A stretch of DNA of 32,859 bases from Elusimicrobiota bacterium (GCA_023249675.1 JAHFCE010000031.1:1-32859); one strand, 5' to 3'. Counted from the first letter of the stretch, positions 1 to 7,673 are shown. The notes: generated by a model from the letters alone, not told the origin. Made by a program: numbers and translations.

Positions 1-252
<252 letters not shown>

Positions 253-272
<20 letters not shown>

Positions 273-729
273 GGGATTCCCTCCGGACGATGATTTCAAG
301 CGCTTCCTCGAGCGCGGCGGCGCAGGACTGGTAGGCCGCGGCATCGGCGCCGGCGGGGTCTACGACGTCGACGGGCGAGAGGCCGGCGGCCTCGCGCAGA
401 ACGAATATCTTGGTTCCAGCTTCGGGAAAATGGGCGAGGAGGTCGTCGCGGTGGGCGCGCTCCATCACGTAGACGACATCGGCCGCATCAAGGAGGGTTT
501 TGTCCACGCGGCGGGCGCGGTGCGCGACGGGTCCGATGCCCCGCGCGGCGAACACGGCGGACGCGCCGGGGGACAGGGGCGCGCCGACCGGGGCCTGCGT
601 GCCGGCGGAGGAGACGCTCCAAGCCAGACCGGCTTCATGGGCCAAGCGTAGAAAAAAATATTCGGCCATCGGGGAACGGCAAGTGTTCCCGGTGCAGACG
701 AATAAAAGACGTTTGGGTTGGGCCGTCAC
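253..729 (-). CDS. ywlE: Low-molecular-weight phosphatase, YwlE (protein-arginine phosphatase) type
   Basis: This 158-residue protein is the usual length for the LMW protein tyrosine phosphatase fold. The P-loop CTGNTCRS spans residues 12-19, with nucleophile Cys12 and Arg18. A VVDPAG segment near the C-terminus supplies the general-acid Asp. Residue 16 is Thr, where ordinary tyrosine phosphatases of this family usually have Ile. In Bacillus YwlE this Thr is known to favour phospho-arginine, so I infer a protein-arginine phosphatase. The start is GTG and overlaps the stop of the upstream Sua5-type gene (GTGA). The order Sua5, YwlE, glyA matches the Bacillus ywlC-ywlE-rpiB-glyA cluster minus rpiB. 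No McsB-type arginine kinase is in the window, so the substrate stays open; a plain tyrosine phosphatase is the alternative. Confidence 0.88.
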
Positions 730-1355
730 GCCGCAAGGACTCCTTGAATGAGTTCCGCGGAGATGAGTCCTGGACGCACGATTCGAGGCTTGTCGCCGGT
801 CGCGTCGACCACGGTCGGATCGCCGCTCGGCGCGGTCCCGCCGTCGATGAGAAGGTCGATCTCCGTTCCCAGCTCGGCCAGGACATCGGCGGCCTTGAGC
901 TTGGCGGGTTGGCCCGACTTATTGGCGCTGGTGTAGATCCAGGGCACGCCGGAGGCTTCGATCATCGCGCGCGCGGCGGGGTGCGCGGGCACGCGGATCG
1001 CGACGGTTGGGTACTCGGGGAAGGTGAGCAGGCGGCCCTGTGCTGTCGGCTTGAGCAGGAGCAGGAGCGGGCCGGGCCAGAACTTGGCGGCGAGCGCTGC
1101 GGCGAGCGGCGTCCACTCGACCCAGGTCCTGGCCGCCTCGGTCGAGTGGACGAGAACGGCGAGAGGCTTCAGCGTGGAGCGTTCCTTGACCTGCAAGACG
1201 CGGCGCGTGGCGGCTTTGATCAGGCCCGTCGATCCGACGGCGTAGCAGGATTCGGTTGGGAAAACCACGAGCTTGCAGCCCTTGCCCGCGGCGCCGGCTT
1301 TGGCCGCGTCGGACGGGGACAGCGTTTCACCCAACAGCGAGAGGGTCTCAGGCAT
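726..1355 (-). CDS. ywlC: L-threonylcarbamoyladenylate synthase (Sua5/YrdC/YwlC family)
   Basis: This enzyme makes threonylcarbamoyl-AMP from threonine, bicarbonate and ATP, the first step of the t6A37 modification of ANN-decoding tRNAs. The 209-residue protein shows the YrdC-fold marks: a PTESCYAVG segment (33-41), the K57/R59 pair followed by PLAVLV (64-69), and YTSANKSG, which carries the conserved Ser/Asn site. It is close to the short YrdC/TsaC length and lacks the extra C-terminal Sua5 domain. The open frame runs upstream to 1604, but the ATG at 1353-1355 is chosen because the extension lies wholly within rsmI and is Arg/Ser-rich noise. The gene overlaps the rsmI stop by 8 nt and the phosphatase start by 4 nt, so it is translated within one operon. 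Confidence 0.93.
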   Translation of the reverse strand: MPETLSLLGETLSPSDAAKAGAAGKGCKLVVFPTESCYAVGSTGLIKAATRRVLQVKERSTLKPLAVLVHSTEAARTWVEWTPLAAALAAKFWPGPLLLLLKPTAQGRLLTFPEYPTVAIRVPAHPAARAMIEASGVPWIYTSANKSGQPAKLKAADVLAELGTEIDLLIDGGTAPSGDPTVVDATGDKPRIVRPGLISAELIQGVLAA

Positions 1356-2031
1356 GGGATGGCTCCGGGTCGGGGTGGAAGAGCACGACGAACTCGCCGA
1401 GGATCTCGGCGCGCGCCGCGAGGTCCGCGCGCACCGAGGCGACGGTGCCGCGGATCCACTCCTCGTGAATCTTGGAGAGCTCCCGGACGGCGACGCATTG
1501 GGCCCGCTCTCCGAGTACCGCGACCGCGTCATCGAGAAATTCCACGACGCGGAAGGGCGATTCATAAACGACGATCGTCCGTTTGAGAGCCTTCGCGGCT
1601 TCAAGCGCCTTGCGGCGCTTGGACGCCGTGCGCGGCAGAAAACCGAGGAAGAGGAAGGAGTCTCCCGGCAGGCCGGAGCCCGCGACCGCAGCGCCGACGG
1701 CCGTCGGACCCGGCAGCGAAGTGACCGGCAGGCCCTCGCGCCGGGCGGCGGCCACGGCTTTGCGCCCGGGGTCGGAAACGCCCGGCGTGCCGCCGTCGGA
1801 GACGAGGCTCACCGCGTCGCCGCGGCGCACGCGCTCAAGCAGCTTGTCCACGGAGCGCGGGTCGTTCTCATCATAGCGCTCAAGCGGCGCGCCGAGGCCG
1901 AAGTGGCTCATGAGATGGCGCGTGCGGCGCGTGTCCTCGCAGAACACGACCGCAGACTCCTTGAGCACGCGCAGGGACCTCGCGGTCATGTCCTCAAGGT
2001 TGCCGAGCGGCGTGGGGACCACGAAGAGCAT
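1348..2031 (-). CDS. rsmI: 16S rRNA (cytidine-1402-2'-O)-methyltransferase RsmI
   Basis: RsmI uses S-adenosylmethionine to methylate the 2'-OH of C1402 in the 16S rRNA decoding centre. The sequence shows the tetrapyrrole-methylase fold as used by RsmI: PTPLGNLED near residues 6-14, CEDTRRTRHLM near 31-41, the SDGGTPGVSDPG loop, LPGPTA, and FLGFLPR. The 227 residues fall short of the usual 270-290, mainly because the C-terminal extension is missing. There is no convincing ribosome binding site at the ATG. A 44-nt gap separates it from the secreted protein upstream, and its end overlaps the Sua5-type gene by 8 nt. Confidence 0.94.
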   Translation of the reverse strand: MLFVVPTPLGNLEDMTARSLRVLKESAVVFCEDTRRTRHLMSHFGLGAPLERYDENDPRSVDKLLERVRRGDAVSLVSDGGTPGVSDPGRKAVAAARREGLPVTSLPGPTAVGAAVAGSGLPGDSFLFLGFLPRTASKRRKALEAAKALKRTIVVYESPFRVVEFLDDAVAVLGERAQCVAVRELSKIHEEWIRGTVASVRADLAARAEILGEFVVLFHPDPEPSHA

Positions 2032-2075
2032 CAGCGGCTCGCGGGCCGCCGGAATAGGCCGGTCATGGCCCTATG

Positions 2076-3113
2076 TTACTTCTTTTTTTCGGGGTCCAGG
2101 AGGCTGCGGGCCTCGGCCTCGCCGACCATATCGATGAGCTGGGCGGAAGCACCCTTGCGCATCATCTCATCGCCGGTTTGGCGGGCGTACCGGACGAGCA
2201 GGGGGATGATCTTGGGGCTGCGCGTGCTAAAGGCCGCGCTGGCCCAGTACAGGCGTTCGGTGTCGCTTGCGGCGGTGTCATGCTCGCGCACGAGCGCCTC
2301 GGCCTCCTCGTCATTGGAGGAGGCCCCGATCTTGAGGGCGAGGGAGTGGCGGATCTCGGCGTCGACCTTCGGGTCGCGCAGCAGCGCCAGCATCTGGGCG
2401 CGGGTCGCGCGCGCGTCCGCGAGGTCGATCGGGGCCGCGGCCGCGAGCGCCGCACGCTCACTTGAGATCAACTCGCCTGAGTCGCTCCAGGCCCGGAGCT
2501 TGGGCAAGGTCTGGCGCCAAAAATAGCGTCCAAGCAAGGCCCCGATCTTGGCGCTTTCCCGGCCTTTGCGCTCGAGCAAGGACAGGGACTTCTCTCCGTC
2601 CCATTGGGCGAGCACCGACAACGCCTCGTACTGCGTCCACCAGGCGTTGCGTTCCGACATCATCGTGGTCTCGGTGGCGCCGCTCGCGCCGAATTTGCGC
2701 TCGGCGATGGAGCGGATCAGGGGCAAGGCGGCGCGCGCGCGCAGGCGGAAGGCCCCGTTGATGCCGAACAGCTGAGCCTCGGGCTCCGGTTGGCGCAGGT
2801 AGGTCATGAACAGCGGCTCGAGCTGGGGGCTGCCGGGCGCGATGCGTTCAAGCGAGGCCATCACCGAGTCGCGCGTGTACTTATCCGTGAAGCGAGAGAA
2901 CAAGTCGAAGAGATTGGCCACGTCCTGGCCCGAGACGGGTGCCGTTTTGGCGAGCTGATCGAGTATATTGGTCCGCTGCGCGGAATCGTCAATTTCAGTG
3001 AAACGGTCCTTGAGCACGGAGACGCTGGCTGCGGCGATGGGTTCGGCGCCGGGCGCTTCCGCCGCCCGCGCGGGCGCAGACAGGAGCAGAACGAGGAGGA
3101 CAGTATTGATCAT
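2076..3113 (-). CDS. Secreted alpha-helical repeat protein of unknown function
   Basis: I do not recognise a named family. The 345-residue product begins with a clear signal peptide: a hydrophobic stretch VLLVLLLSA followed by PARAAEA with a likely cleavage after ARA. The rest is Ala/Leu/Arg-rich and predicted all-helical, with recurring paired-helix units such as AEIRHSLALKIGA and SPKIIPLLVRYAR, which resemble HEAT/armadillo repeats. It ends in a charged PEKKK tail. The start at 3113 is chosen over the longer frame to 3206 because it puts the signal peptide first, has GGAG 6 nt upstream and overlaps the nagZ stop as ATGA. Its place directly behind nagZ hints at a cell-envelope role, which is an inference. 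Confidence 0.8.
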   Translation of the reverse strand: MINTVLLVLLLSAPARAAEAPGAEPIAAASVSVLKDRFTEIDDSAQRTNILDQLAKTAPVSGQDVANLFDLFSRFTDKYTRDSVMASLERIAPGSPQLEPLFMTYLRQPEPEAQLFGINGAFRLRARAALPLIRSIAERKFGASGATETTMMSERNAWWTQYEALSVLAQWDGEKSLSLLERKGRESAKIGALLGRYFWRQTLPKLRAWSDSGELISSERAALAAAAPIDLADARATRAQMLALLRDPKVDAEIRHSLALKIGASSNDEEAEALVREHDTAASDTERLYWASAAFSTRSPKIIPLLVRYARQTGDEMMRKGASAQLIDMVGEAEARSLLDPEKKK

Positions 3114-4576
3114 GATTTTCTCCGGTCCAAAACGCGGGACAGCGCCGCCTCGAGGCTGACGAGGCGGTAGCCGGCGGCGTCCACAACGGTCATCGTCTGG
3201 GGGCAAAGGTCGAGATCCCAGGACGATCGAATCAAGACAGCCGCGGTTTTGGCCGCGGCCGTCTTGGCGAGCAGCCGCAAAGCGGCGGCCTGGCCCGGGA
3301 AGCGCCGGGCCTCGAACGAGAAAAAGACGACGCGTTTCGCCCGGCGCGTGAGCTCGGGCAGGCGGCCGAGGTCCGCGCTCGTGATCGGCGCGCGGGTAAA
3401 CGCGCAGCCGGACGCCAGACGGCGCACGAGGGCCTCGGGACCGCCGGGGCCGCCCTCGAAGGTGAAGCGCTCGCGTACTTCTTTGAAATCGGGGAGCACG
3501 ACGAGTGTTTCCGGGGAAAAGGGAATGGGAAGGCGCGTTTTTCCATGCCGTGAGATAACGACGGCCTTGTCTGCGATGCGGGCAGATAGAGTGGCGCCCT
3601 CGGAGGGTTTGGTGGCGGGTGCTATGCGTCGGTGAATCAGGCGGCTGATGCGCGCGTCAGCGGCGGCCAACTGTTCCTCGGGCGCGCCGGCCTCGCGCAG
3701 AAGAGCCGCCGCGTCGGCCATGCCCGAGAGGTCGTGCGCGATCATGAGCACGTCGTGGCCCGCGTCGAGGCACTTGAGCGCGGCCTCGGCCACTGGCCGG
3801 CGGCGGGTGATGGCACCCATGCACAGGTCGTCGCTGACGATGAGCCCGTCGTAGCCGAGCCGATCGCGCAGGAGGCCGCGCACGATCTGAGCCGAGAACG
3901 TCGCCGGCTCGGAGTCGAACGCGGGAAAGCGGACGTGCGCGGTCATCACCGCGTCGACACCCGCCGCGCAGGCGGCGCGGAAGGGGGGCAGATGCGCGCG
4001 TAAAAACGCCGCGCGCGGCAGTTTGATCGTGGGCAGGTCGATGTGGGCGTCTACGGTTGCGGCCCCCTTGCCGGGGAAGTGCTTGGCGCAGGCCGAGACG
4101 CCGCTGTCCTGCATCCCGCGGATGAAGGCCGCGCCGAGGCGTCCCGCCAAGGCCGGATCAGCTCCGAAGGACCTGATCCCGATGCCGGGATTGTAGTCCT
4201 TCGTCGCCACGTCAAGCACGGGGGCCAGGTTCATGCGGATGCCGAGCGGCGCCAGCTCGCGCGCCATCTGGCGGCCGACGGCGTAGGCGAGCTTCGGGTC
4301 GCGCGCGCGGCCCAAGGCGGCGTTGCCGGGAAACGCGGTCACTCCGCTCTTAAAGCGCAGAACCCAGCCGCCCTCATGGTCGATCGCGACGAGCAGGGGC
4401 CGGCCGAGGCGCTGCTCGAGCTCGGCGACGTAGGCCTTGGTCTGCGCGGGCGTCTCGATGTTGCGCGCGAGCAGCAGGACGCCGGTCGCCCCCGTGGACT
4501 TGAACAGGGACGCCGTCTGGCGCGACGGTTTGAGGCCGTAGACGCCGAACATGAACAAACGTCCCGGATCGGTCAC
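3110..4576 (-). CDS. nagZ: Beta-N-acetylhexosaminidase NagZ, glycoside hydrolase family 3
   Basis: NagZ removes N-acetylglucosamine from muropeptides during peptidoglycan recycling. The 488-residue protein has the family 3 barrel with AIDHEGGWVLRF, MNLAPVLDV, the KHFPG loop (165-169) and VSDDLCMGAI. By family knowledge the nucleophile is Asp249 of SDD, and Asp176/His178 (V-DAH) form the NagZ-specific acid/base dyad. Position 170 is Lys where the family usually has His (KHFPGHG). About 150 residues follow the barrel, so this is the longer two-domain form. There is no signal peptide, so a cytoplasmic location is expected. The start is GTG at 4574-4576, with no ribosome binding site and a -10-like hexamer 6 nt upstream. 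It is the first gene of the minus-strand operon ending in glyA. Confidence 0.93.
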   Translation of the reverse strand: MTDPGRLFMFGVYGLKPSRQTASLFKSTGATGVLLLARNIETPAQTKAYVAELEQRLGRPLLVAIDHEGGWVLRFKSGVTAFPGNAALGRARDPKLAYAVGRQMARELAPLGIRMNLAPVLDVATKDYNPGIGIRSFGADPALAGRLGAAFIRGMQDSGVSACAKHFPGKGAATVDAHIDLPTIKLPRAAFLRAHLPPFRAACAAGVDAVMTAHVRFPAFDSEPATFSAQIVRGLLRDRLGYDGLIVSDDLCMGAITRRRPVAEAALKCLDAGHDVLMIAHDLSGMADAAALLREAGAPEEQLAAADARISRLIHRRIAPATKPSEGATLSARIADKAVVISRHGKTRLPIPFSPETLVVLPDFKEVRERFTFEGGPGGPEALVRRLASGCAFTRAPITSADLGRLPELTRRAKRVVFFSFEARRFPGQAAALRLLAKTAAAKTAAVLIRSSWDLDLCPQTMTVVDAAGYRLVSLEAALSRVLDRRKS

Positions 4577-4588
4577 CCCGTGAGTTTA
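4577..4588 (-). promoter_or_regulatory. Candidate -10 element for nagZ, leaderless spacing
   Basis: On the minus strand TAAACT (4583-4588) matches 4 of 6 consensus positions and ends 6 nt before the GTG start. No Shine-Dalgarno sequence precedes the start. No good -35 is visible, so this is the weakest member of the leaderless set. Confidence 0.35.
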
Positions 4589-4610
4589 ACAAAGGGGCGC
4601 GTCGGTTTTG

Positions 4611-4892
4611 TTAAGGAGCTGACCGCTTCTGTGCGCCGTGCAGGACCGCCACGATGGTCAGGCTTTTTCCTTGGATTCGATACGGGAGAATAAAAGGGGT
4701 ATTCGGGATGACGAGCTCGCGCGTCCCGGCTTTTCGTCCAGGACGTCCTCGATTTGGATGGACTGCGAGATGTTCGGAGGCGAGGATGATCCGCTCCGCG
4801 ACTCGGCGAGCGGCCTCCGGTTTGTCTCGTTCAATAAAAGACCGAATCGCCGCCAAATGGCGGATGGCCCTTTGCGTCCAGATTACTTGCAT
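4611..4892 (-). CDS. RelE/ParE-family toxin of a type II toxin-antitoxin pair
   Basis: The 93-residue protein has the usual RelE/ParE size and pattern: VIWTQRAIRHLAAI at the N-terminus, an Ala/Arg-rich second helix (EAARRVAERI), HPNRGRPG, the GTRELVI strand, LPYRI and a final VAVLHGAQK. RelE members cut mRNA on the ribosome and ParE members inhibit gyrase; the sequence does not decide between them, though the GTREL and VLHG marks are common in the ParE-like branch. Its start overlaps the antitoxin stop by 10 nt, the standard order of antitoxin first. Together they form a small self-contained module between nagZ and the next divergent gene. Confidence 0.9.
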   Translation of the reverse strand: MQVIWTQRAIRHLAAIRSFIERDKPEAARRVAERIILASEHLAVHPNRGRPGRKAGTRELVIPNTPFILPYRIQGKSLTIVAVLHGAQKRSAP

Positions 4893-5167
4893 GCGGGCGG
4901 AGCTTTTTCGTTATCGGCGCCCCACGAGTTGAGCCACCGCTTGACCTCTGCATGAGGAACGACGCGGCCGGCCTCGGCGTCTTTGATGCCCTCCTCGATT
5001 TCCGCCAATTGCCAGTCTTGCTCGGTGACATAGGTTGCGACCGCGTCGGCGGCAAGCCATGAGCGCGTGCGGCTGGTTGCCTGAGCCAGCCTGTCCAGGC
5101 GCTGTTTTATAACGGTAGGAACGCGAATCGTGAAGGTGGTCGTGCTGCCCACTTTTTGTATTCTCAT
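4883..5167 (-). CDS. Ribbon-helix-helix antitoxin
   Basis: The 94-residue protein begins with a short beta strand (STTTFTIRVP) followed by two helices (VIKQRLDRLAQAT and SRTRSWLAADAVATYV), the CopG-type DNA-binding arrangement. The C-terminal half (EIEEGIKDAEAGRVVPHAEV) is the usual toxin-wrapping tail, and VVPHAEVKRWLNSW is typical of antitoxins paired with ParE-like toxins. The open frame extends to 5212, but the ATG at 5165-5167 is preferred: the extra 15 residues are Cys/Tyr-rich and an excellent promoter sits exactly upstream of this ATG. The pair is probably autorepressed through the dyad at the promoter. Confidence 0.88.
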   Translation of the reverse strand: MRIQKVGSTTTFTIRVPTVIKQRLDRLAQATSRTRSWLAADAVATYVTEQDWQLAEIEEGIKDAEAGRVVPHAEVKRWLNSWGADNEKAPPACK

Positions 5168-5201
5168 GTGTACATAATAGCACAAATGACAGAAAAAGCA
5201 A
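5166..5201 (-). promoter_or_regulatory. Promoter and candidate operator of the toxin-antitoxin operon
   Basis: On the minus strand: -35 TTGCTT (5196-5201), a 16-nt spacer, then TGC plus TATTAT (-10 at 5174-5179), which is an extended -10. Six nucleotides (GTACAC) separate the -10 from the antitoxin ATG, so transcription should begin at or next to the A of ATG. An inverted repeat ATGT-GT-ACAT (5166-5175) overlaps the -10 and the start codon and could be the antitoxin's operator. The promoter is read directly; the operator role is inferred. Confidence 0.75.
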
Positions 5202-5252
5202 GACCTGGTCAAGGTGGGCCATAGGACCCTGGTTTGAGGGCGTCCGTGAAGC

Positions 5253-5264
5253 TATCATAGAACT
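5253..5264 (+). promoter_or_regulatory. Candidate -10 element for the gene at 5265, leaderless spacing
   Basis: TATCAT (5253-5258) matches 5 of 6 positions of the -10 consensus and ends 6 nt before the ATG at 5265. No ribosome binding site is present. No convincing -35 lies at 16-18 nt. Confidence 0.5.
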
Positions 5265-5696
5265 ATGGATGCCCTGACCTTCTTGCGCGAGCAGGTGCCG
5301 CTGTTCGCCGGCGTGACCGACGAGAACCTGGCCGCTCTGGCGGAATCGTCCGCTTTGCTGCGGTTCCACGCGGGACAGACCATCCTTTTTAAGGGCGCGA
5401 CCGTCGACGGCCTCCACGTCGTCATCTCCGGCAGGGCCGGCGTTTATGTGAAAGCGACGAACAAGACCATGGTCCGTGTCGCCGAGCTCGGCGTGGGCGA
5501 GATCTTCGGCGAGGTCTCTATCGTCGAGAGAGGCACCGCGGGCGCGACGATCAAGGCCTCCGAGGACGGCATGCTCGTCTTGATGATTCCCCAGGAGTCC
5601 TTCCGCCAGGTCCTTCAGCAGGATGAGGACTTCTCCGTGCGCGTCAATCGGATGATCGCCGCGCGCAAGTCCGCCCCCGCCTCCGTGCCCGCGTAA
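5265..5696 (+). CDS. Single cyclic-nucleotide-binding-domain protein with altered phosphate cassette
   Basis: The 143 residues form one cNMP-binding beta-barrel: FLREQVPLFAGVTDENL at the start, the FHAGQTILFKG strand pair near 34-44, VVISGRAGVYV near 52-62 and the phosphate-binding-cassette region GEIFGEVSIVERG near 78-90. The FGE triad (81-83) is kept, but the Arg that normally contacts the cyclic phosphate is replaced by Ala92 (TAGAT where PRSAT is usual). Ligand binding may therefore be lost or changed. There is no helix-turn-helix, kinase or membrane domain, so it would act as a small regulator or structural module. It stands alone between the toxin-antitoxin pair, which is divergent, and a convergent secreted-protein gene. 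Confidence 0.85.
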   Translation: MDALTFLREQVPLFAGVTDENLAALAESSALLRFHAGQTILFKGATVDGLHVVISGRAGVYVKATNKTMVRVAELGVGEIFGEVSIVERGTAGATIKASEDGMLVLMIPQESFRQVLQQDEDFSVRVNRMIAARKSAPASVPA

Positions 5697-5715
5697 GCTG
5701 CCCGCGCGTCCCCGT

Positions 5716-7545
5716 CTACCGTGGCGTCTGGCTTGCCTGCCCCTGTTCCTCCTCTAGGAGCTCCTGGAGAAGGAGCAGTCCTCGCGCGAGTTTGTCGGCG
5801 GCCAGAGACGCCGGGGCCGGGCGCAGGCCGGCGTAGAAGCGGCTGAGGCTTGAGCTGCGGTTCATCGCCTGTATGATAAACTTCGCGGCCTGCCGGGCAC
5901 TGTCGGAGTTGGAAAAGCCCGGGCTTCGGAAGATGTCGTGGGCGTTGGAGATCAGTTGCCTTTCCTGGGCGGGGAGGGCGGCGACGCCGGGGGCTTTGTC
6001 CCACACCGTGTTGAAGTACGGCTTGCCCAGCCGATGCATGAGATTGCTTGCGTTGCAGCCCGCCACCGTGGCGGGCATGCTCGCCTGGGAAAAGACGTAC
6101 TCGAACAGGCTCTGGGGCAGAGCGCCGACCCGCACGATGAGGATGTCGTCGGGCTGAAGCTTCTGCAACTCGCGGGCCAGGTCCGGCGTATGGACGGAGA
6201 CGACGCGCGCCCGCGCGCCGCTAGCCAGACGCACCTCGAAGGGCAGGCCCAGCGCGTGGCGCAGCCAGGTCAGTGCCGCTCCGGCCCATCCGACTCGGAC
6301 CGCGGAAGCGGAGTCGTCGCGGCCGAGCTCCATAAGTTCCTGCGTGTTGAGGTTGGAGATGAGGGGGATAACGACGCTCCCCCGAAACGACTTGGGCGAG
6401 GACATCTGCGCCTCGTGGACCGCGCCGATCAGGTTTCTCAGCTTGTGCACCCCGTTCTCCCCGAGCCCGTAGGCCGGCAGGAGCTCGTAGCCCTCCTGGC
6501 CCGCGAGCACCGCGCTGAGCCCCGCGGCCTTACGCGCAAGTCTCTTGGTGCCCGACAGCTCCTGCTCGACGAAGGCGGCGGGGTCGGCCGGGCTGGGTAT
6601 GTCGTAGACGTAGCCGAGTTCCCGGAATTCTGGATCGAGGTCGACGAACCCGGTCTTTTTGGTCCAGAGGGAGCCGCGGGCCCAGCTCTTTGGCTGCAGG
6701 CGCAGGTATTGCTCGACGCCCGTGGGGACGTCGTAGTGGTAGCCGTCCTCGGCGCCGGTGATGCCGAGCTTCACATTCCGGCTCCCGCCATGCTTGAGAA
6801 AGGCCTTAGCGCTGATCGCCGTGACGCCCAAGGCGGCGAGCGTCTGCACGTTCTTGCCGCGCGGGTTGAAGCCCGGGAGCAGGTTGCCAAGTTTCGCCTT
6901 CGTATCCTGCTGGTAAACGAGTTCGATGCGGCCCTCGTAGCCGAGCTGGCGCAGGCGCTTGAGCACGGTCACCGAGGCGGCCTGATGGCCGTAGCCGGGG
7001 GCGGAGTTGACGAAGAGGCGTATGACCTCGTGGCCGCGCAGAAGCTGGAGGATTTTGGCGCGCGCCCGGGCTTCCCCGTCCGCGCCGTCGAAGATCGACG
7101 CCCCTTCGAGCGCCGTCGCATCCGGCTGTCCGGCGTCGCCGCTCAACGTGTTGTCATCAGTGGCAATCGGCGGTCCTCGCGGGGTCTTGCCGGAGGAAAG
7201 TGGAGCCTTTGAGGCCGCAGCCTCGTGCTCCGCGCCGGGCGAAGCGGAGCCCGTCCGGGCCGCGGGCGCCGCCACGGCAGGAGCCACGGTCAGCGCGGCC
7301 GGCATGGCCTGCGCCGGGGACGCGAGCGCGGGCGCTTGAATGGGGAGGATCGAGCCCTGTTGTAACACACCGATTTTGGGCGCGGCGCCGCCGAGCGGTT
7401 GGGCATCGAGCGTCGGGACGGTTGCCGGGGCGCCTGGGCGCCCAGGGCTCACGGAGGCGGCGCTCTCAGCGCTCGCTGTTTGCGCGGCGGCCGGGCGGGG
7501 CACCGCGCAGAGGAGCGCGGCGAGAAACGGGGACAGTCCTCTCAT
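5716..7545 (-). CDS. Large secreted protein with Ala/Pro-rich N-terminus and glycosyltransferase-like core
   Basis: I do not recognise a named family. The 609-residue protein starts with a signal peptide (FLAALLCAVPRPAAA), then has about 150 residues rich in Ala, Pro and Ser. A folded core follows. It begins with VIRLFVNSAPGYGHQAAS, in which GYGH (184-187) precedes a helix and a strand IELVYQQD. This resembles the N-terminal Rossmann half of GT-B enzymes such as MurG. Near residues 500-520, AGCNASNLMHRLGKPYF resembles the nucleotide-sugar-binding motif of the C-terminal half. Both resemblances are by eye, so enzyme activity is only an idea. The ATG at 7545 is chosen over the frame start at 7590 because of the signal peptide and the promoter 6 nt upstream. 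Confidence 0.78.
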   Translation of the reverse strand: MRGLSPFLAALLCAVPRPAAAQTASAESAASVSPGRPGAPATVPTLDAQPLGGAAPKIGVLQQGSILPIQAPALASPAQAMPAALTVAPAVAAPAARTGSASPGAEHEAAASKAPLSSGKTPRGPPIATDDNTLSGDAGQPDATALEGASIFDGADGEARARAKILQLLRGHEVIRLFVNSAPGYGHQAASVTVLKRLRQLGYEGRIELVYQQDTKAKLGNLLPGFNPRGKNVQTLAALGVTAISAKAFLKHGGSRNVKLGITGAEDGYHYDVPTGVEQYLRLQPKSWARGSLWTKKTGFVDLDPEFRELGYVYDIPSPADPAAFVEQELSGTKRLARKAAGLSAVLAGQEGYELLPAYGLGENGVHKLRNLIGAVHEAQMSSPKSFRGSVVIPLISNLNTQELMELGRDDSASAVRVGWAGAALTWLRHALGLPFEVRLASGARARVVSVHTPDLARELQKLQPDDILIVRVGALPQSLFEYVFSQASMPATVAGCNASNLMHRLGKPYFNTVWDKAPGVAALPAQERQLISNAHDIFRSPGFSNSDSARQAAKFIIQAMNRSSSLSRFYAGLRPAPASLAADKLARGLLLLQELLEEEQGQASQTPR

Positions 7546-7551
7546 GGGTCT

Positions 7552-7581
7552 AGGATAAGTCCGGAGACGGCTATTTTTCAA
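7552..7581 (-). promoter_or_regulatory. Promoter of the secreted glycosyltransferase-like gene
   Basis: Minus strand: -35 TTGAAA (7576-7581, 5 of 6), an 18-nt spacer and -10 TATCCT (7552-7557, 4 of 6). The -10 ends 6 nt before the ATG at 7545, and no Shine-Dalgarno sequence is present. The message should therefore be leaderless. Confidence 0.6.
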
Positions 7582-7617
7582 GGCCCCCAATATTTGCCGG
7601 CCTTGAGGCGGATAGCG

Positions 7618-7661
7618 AGACCTAACTCTAAAAAAGTCTTGACTTTTTTAGAGTTAGGTCT
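7618..7661. repeat. Perfect 21-bp inverted repeat upstream of the DUF4143-type ATPase gene
   Basis: The arms 7618-7638 and 7641-7661 are exact reverse complements (AGACCTAACTC, then six A, then GTC) separated by only TT. The element is AT-rich compared with its surroundings. It ends 12 nt before the ATPase ATG. A -35-like TTGACT (7639-7644) lies at the centre of the dyad, and TAATAC (7661-7666) follows after 16 nt, ending 7 nt before the ATG. It could be an autoregulatory operator, a hairpin, or the end of a transferred cassette. Confidence 0.9.
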
Positions 7662-7673
7662 AATACTATACCC

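Noticed and set aside
744-1586. Long plus-strand open frame (280 codons) opposite the Sua5-type and rsmI genes
   Set aside because: Arg/Gly-rich composition without motifs; it mirrors two clearly identified genes on the other strand and is a product of high GC.
1356-1604. N-terminal extension of the Sua5-type frame
   Set aside because: It is Ser/Arg-rich noise within rsmI; the ATG at 1355 gives a normal YrdC start.
5938-7212. 424-codon plus-strand open frame opposite the secreted glycosyltransferase-like gene
   Set aside because: The minus-strand frame has a signal peptide, promoter and structured core; the plus frame is an Asp/Arg/Gly/Val-rich shadow with no motif.
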